Positions 6,125-8,082 of a stretch of DNA of 8,082 nt are shown here, in pieces. The stretch lies in assembly GCA_902803355.1 (NCBI GenBank), contig CADCPP010000061.1, positions 1 to 8,082 on the forward strand, given 5' to 3'. Position 1 is the first letter of the stretch. Each line of letters starts with the position of its first letter. The notes under the pieces were generated by a model, which was not told the origin of the DNA, did not search any database, and saw only the letters and a program-made list of their open reading frames with translations. The position numbers and the translations under genes are program-made. The DNA comes from an uncultured Lachnospiraceae bacterium. Lineage in GTDB: Bacteria; Bacillota; Clostridia; Lachnospirales; Lachnospiraceae.

Positions 6125-7291
6125 ATGTGGCTGACAAACGCAAGGATCTTTATTGACGGAGCGCGCTTTATCCGGGGCAGCCTCCGTATTGAAAACGGCC
6201 GCTTTGCGGAGATACGGGAGGCGGCAGGATCGGCTGAGGCGGCGGAAGTTGCGCGTTCGCAAGACAGCACGGAGGAAGTGCGGGACTTGCACGGGCTCAC
6301 GCTCCTTCCGGGCCTGATCGATATCCACACGCATGGAAACACGGGCGAAGACTTTTCGGACGGAGAAGAGGAAGGCCTGCGCAAAATGGCGCGCTATCTG
6401 CTGCAAAACGGCATAACTTCCTTCGCGCCGGCCTCCATGACTCTGCCGGAAGAGGTCCTCGCGAAGGCTTACCGCTGCGCCCGCGCGGTACATGATGCGC
6501 CGAAGGAGGGGGAAGCTTCCCTCATCGGTATCAACATGGAAGGCCCCTTCTTCTCCGAAAAAAAGAAGGGCGCACAGAACGCGGCGTTTCTTAAGGATCC
6601 GGATATCGGGATGTTTACCCGCCTGAACGAGGCAGCGGGAGGGCTGATCAGGCTGGCGGACCTTGCGCCGGAGCTGCCCGGCGCGGTGGAGTACACGAAG
6701 GCGGTGTCCAAAGTATGCACCGTTTCCGTGGCACATACCGATGCCGGCTATGAGGATGCCCGCGCGGTCTATGAGGCCGGCGCGACGCATCTGACCCATC
6801 TTTTTAACGCCATGCCGCCGCTGCACCACCGCGCGCCCGGCGTGATCGGCGCCGCCGCGGAGCGGGAGAATGTGTACGCGGAGCTCATCTGCGACGGCAT
6901 GCATGTCCATGAAAGCGCCGTCCGCCTGGCGTTTAAGCTCTTTCCCGGCCGTATCTGCCTGATCTCCGATGCCCTGCGCTGCACCGGCATGCCGGATGGA
7001 AAATACCTCTTCGGCGGGCAGGATATCTGGCTGGCAGGCGGGATCGGACGCCTGGCCGACGGCACGATCGCAGGCTCGGTAAGCAACCTGCGCCAGTGCC
7101 TGCAGAAGGCGGTCTCCTTCGGCATCCCCGAAGAAGAGGCGGTCCGCGCCGCAACGTTCAATCCTGCGCACCAGGCCGGCTGCGCGGATGAGACGGGCTC
7201 CGTCAGCGCAGGAAAACGCGCCGATCTGATCCTCTGCGATGAACGATATGAGCTGCGTGAAGTCTGGAAGGACGGAAGATGGGTCCTTTGA
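6125..7291 (+). CDS. nagA: N-acetylglucosamine-6-phosphate deacetylase
   Basis: A 388-residue amidohydrolase that removes acetate from GlcNAc-6-P to give GlcN-6-P, the entry step to glycolysis via NagB. Family motifs are all present: PGLIDIHTHG with H68 and H70, NMEGPFFS with metal ligand E139, AHTDA with H204, THLFNAMPPLHHRAPG with H225, DGMHV with H260, and the catalytic Asp in ISDAL, D282. The HxH pair is the form seen in two-metal enzymes such as that of Bacillus, rather than the QxN of the E. coli enzyme. ATG 6125 has AGGA about ten bases upstream. An acidic, Ala/Glu-rich insert (about residues 33-55) precedes the barrel. The gene lies 79 bases after the AGE gene, beyond a leaky-looking terminator, and no clear promoter of its own is visible. 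It is the most certain assignment of the window and anchors the region to N-acetyl amino-sugar use. Confidence 0.96.
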   Translation: MWLTNARIFIDGARFIRGSLRIENGRFAEIREAAGSAEAAEVARSQDSTEEVRDLHGLTLLPGLIDIHTHGNTGEDFSDGEEEGLRKMARYLLQNGITSFAPASMTLPEEVLAKAYRCARAVHDAPKEGEASLIGINMEGPFFSEKKKGAQNAAFLKDPDIGMFTRLNEAAGGLIRLADLAPELPGAVEYTKAVSKVCTVSVAHTDAGYEDARAVYEAGATHLTHLFNAMPPLHHRAPGVIGAAAERENVYAELICDGMHVHESAVRLAFKLFPGRICLISDALRCTGMPDGKYLFGGQDIWLAGGIGRLADGTIAGSVSNLRQCLQKAVSFGIPEEEAVRAATFNPAHQAGCADETGSVSAGKRADLILCDERYELREVWKDGRWVL

Positions 7292-7310
7292 TTTTTGGAA
7301 AATAAATGGA

Positions 7311-7344
7311 ATAAAAACGGTTGAAACGGCATAAAAACGGTTGA
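7311..7344. repeat. Tandem 14-base direct repeat, likely operator, reaching into the -35 box
   Basis: ATAAAAACGGTTGA occurs at 7311-7324 and again, identical, at 7331-7344, a period of 20 bases (about two helical turns, so the same face of DNA). The shorter AAACGG occurs three times (7315, 7324 and 7335). The second copy ends inside the TTGACA of the promoter below, so a bound protein would compete with RNA polymerase. The neighbouring gene encodes a helix-turn-helix protein, making self-regulation plausible but unproven. Confidence 0.6.
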
Positions 7345-7369
7345 CAGGAGACGGACCCGGTGATATCAT
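7341..7369 (+). promoter_or_regulatory. Strong sigma-70-type promoter with extended -10
   Basis: A perfect -35 box TTGACA (7341-7346) is followed, after exactly 17 bases, by TATCAT (7364-7369), a five-of-six -10 box. TG at 7361-7362 one base before it makes an extended -10. Transcription would start near 7376, leaving a short leader of about 25 bases with the ribosome binding site GGAGG at 7392-7396. The -10 overlaps TGATATCA (7361-7368), the same palindromic 8-mer as the core of the element at 3738-3751. Confidence 0.8.
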
Positions 7370-7401
7370 CATGTCAGAACGAAGACGTTTTGGAGGCTGA
7401 T

Positions 7402-8082
7402 ATGACGATAGAAGAGATGCAGAAAAAGAAACGGGAGCTTGGCTACACCAATGAAATGATCGCCGAAAAGTCCGGCGTACCGCTGGGCACGGTCCAGAAG
7501 ATCTTTGCCGGCATCACGACAGCGCCGCGCCGCTTTACCCTGGAAGCGCTGGAGTCTGTTCTGAGGGTGCCGCCGCCGGGCAAGATGCCGGTCATCTATG
7601 CGGTGGGAGAGGAACCTCCCCGGCATGTGCTGCGGGAGACGTCCTCGGCCCTGCCTATAGAGGAGTGGCATACGATAGATGATTATTACGCCCTGCCGGA
7701 TGACAGGCGCGTGGAACTGATCGACGGCGAGTTTTACGACATGGCGGCGCCGACTCAGGTCCATCAGACGATTTTGCTGGAAATGGCTTTTCAGCTGAAA
7801 CCCTGCGTTGAAGAACACGAAGGCTGCCGCATTTTTATCGCGCCTGTTGACGTGCGGCTGGACAATGACGATTACACCATGGTGCAGCCGGACCTTCTGA
7901 TCGTTTGCGGAAAAAATGACGGGGATATCCGACGGATCAACGGCGCGCCGGATTATATCACGGAGATCCTTTCGCCGGCAAGCCGCATGCACGATATGTT
8001 TCGGAAGCTGACCAAGTACCGTTTTGCCGGCGTACGGGAATACTGGATCGTGGATCCGGACAAAGAACGGGTCACGGTCTAC
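7402..8082 (+). CDS. XRE-type HTH domain fused to Uma2-family (DUF820) nuclease-like domain, 3' truncated by window
   Basis: The frame runs open from ATG 7402 (GGAGG at 7392-7396, five-base spacing) to the window end, 227 residues without a stop. Residues 1 to about 60 read as a helix-turn-helix: MTIEEMQKKKRELGYTNEMI, then AEKSGVPLGTVQKIFAG, typical of XRE/Cro-like DNA-binding domains. After a Pro-rich linker, residues about 85-227 match the Uma2 group of the PD-(D/E)xK nuclease fold: RRVELIDGEFYDM (E105, D108, E110), VHQTIL with H121, VQPDLLIV with D164, then TEILSPASRMHDMFRKLTKY (E188, D198, K202) and VREYWIVDP. The typical Uma2 protein has no HTH. Its biological role is not established in general; endonuclease activity is predicted from fold only. 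It has its own strong promoter with tandem operator-like repeats, so it is likely an independent unit, not part of the sugar operon. It could be a regulator, a DNA-targeting nuclease, or part of a mobile or defence module. Confidence 0.85.
   Translation, partial: MTIEEMQKKKRELGYTNEMIAEKSGVPLGTVQKIFAGITTAPRRFTLEALESVLRVPPPGKMPVIYAVGEEPPRHVLRETSSALPIEEWHTIDDYYALPDDRRVELIDGEFYDMAAPTQVHQTILLEMAFQLKPCVEEHEGCRIFIAPVDVRLDNDDYTMVQPDLLIVCGKNDGDIRRINGAPDYITEILSPASRMHDMFRKLTKYRFAGVREYWIVDPDKERVTVY

Noticed and set aside
7315..7335. Catabolite-response (cre) element in the repeats upstream of the HTH-Uma2 gene
   Set aside because: The bases around TTGAAACGG do not fit the cre consensus spacing; the central CG is one base out of place.
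6077..7372. 431-codon minus-strand frame opposite nagA
   Set aside because: nagA on the + strand has all catalytic motifs; the reverse frame has no recognisable domain and no plausible start context.
7369..7992. 207-codon minus-strand frame opposite the HTH-Uma2 gene
   Set aside because: The + strand frame shows HTH and Uma2 motifs, a promoter and a ribosome binding site; the reverse frame shows none.
1..8082. CRISPR array, tRNA, rRNA or insertion sequence
   Set aside because: No regularly spaced repeats, cloverleaf sequences, rRNA-like stretches or transposase frames were seen; intergenic space is under 180 bases everywhere.

Overview
The window is a compact, almost fully coding stretch with every gene on the + strand. 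GC-rich codons, strong AGGAGG-type ribosome binding sites, short gaps and the best-recognised protein families suggest a moderately high-GC Firmicute, probably a gut clostridium of Lachnospiraceae type. That taxonomic placement is inference from style and gene content.

Layout: (1) 2-469 is the C-terminal end of a membrane transporter, closed by a clear intrinsic terminator (481-518). (2) 470-648 is a structured leader with a hairpin that buries a GGAGG and a possible 21-codon leader ORF whose stop overlaps the next start. (3) 649-6045 is a five-gene operon-like run with gaps of 13, 21, 47 and 66 bases: a small TIM-barrel protein, an FAD-dependent oxidoreductase, two different Gfo/Idh/MocA dehydrogenases, and an N-acylglucosamine 2-epimerase of the renin-binding-protein (AGE) type. 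It ends in a hairpin terminator at 6054-6083. (4) 6125-7291 is nagA, N-acetylglucosamine-6-phosphate deacetylase. (5) 7292-7401 is an AT-rich regulatory gap with a 14-base direct repeat and a near-consensus extended -10 promoter. It drives an XRE-type helix-turn-helix protein fused to a Uma2-family (DUF820) nuclease-like domain, cut by the window end.

How the genes may work together: AGE (ManNAc to GlcNAc) and NagA (GlcNAc-6-P to GlcN-6-P plus acetate) are the two firm assignments. Together they point to catabolism of N-acetylated amino sugars, plausibly sialic acid or a derivative, by an unphosphorylated epimerase route. The two Gfo/Idh/MocA enzymes, the FAD enzyme and the TIM barrel are not part of the standard route. 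Redox steps on a modified sugar (a 2,7-anhydro-sialic acid or 3-keto-glycoside type of chemistry) are a reasonable hypothesis, but the substrate cannot be read from the sequence. No sialic acid lyase, ManNAc kinase, GlcNAc kinase, NagB or sialidase is visible here.

The best candidates for something not well described are this oxidoreductase/barrel/AGE combination, the leader of its first gene, and the XRE-Uma2 fusion with its apparent operator array.
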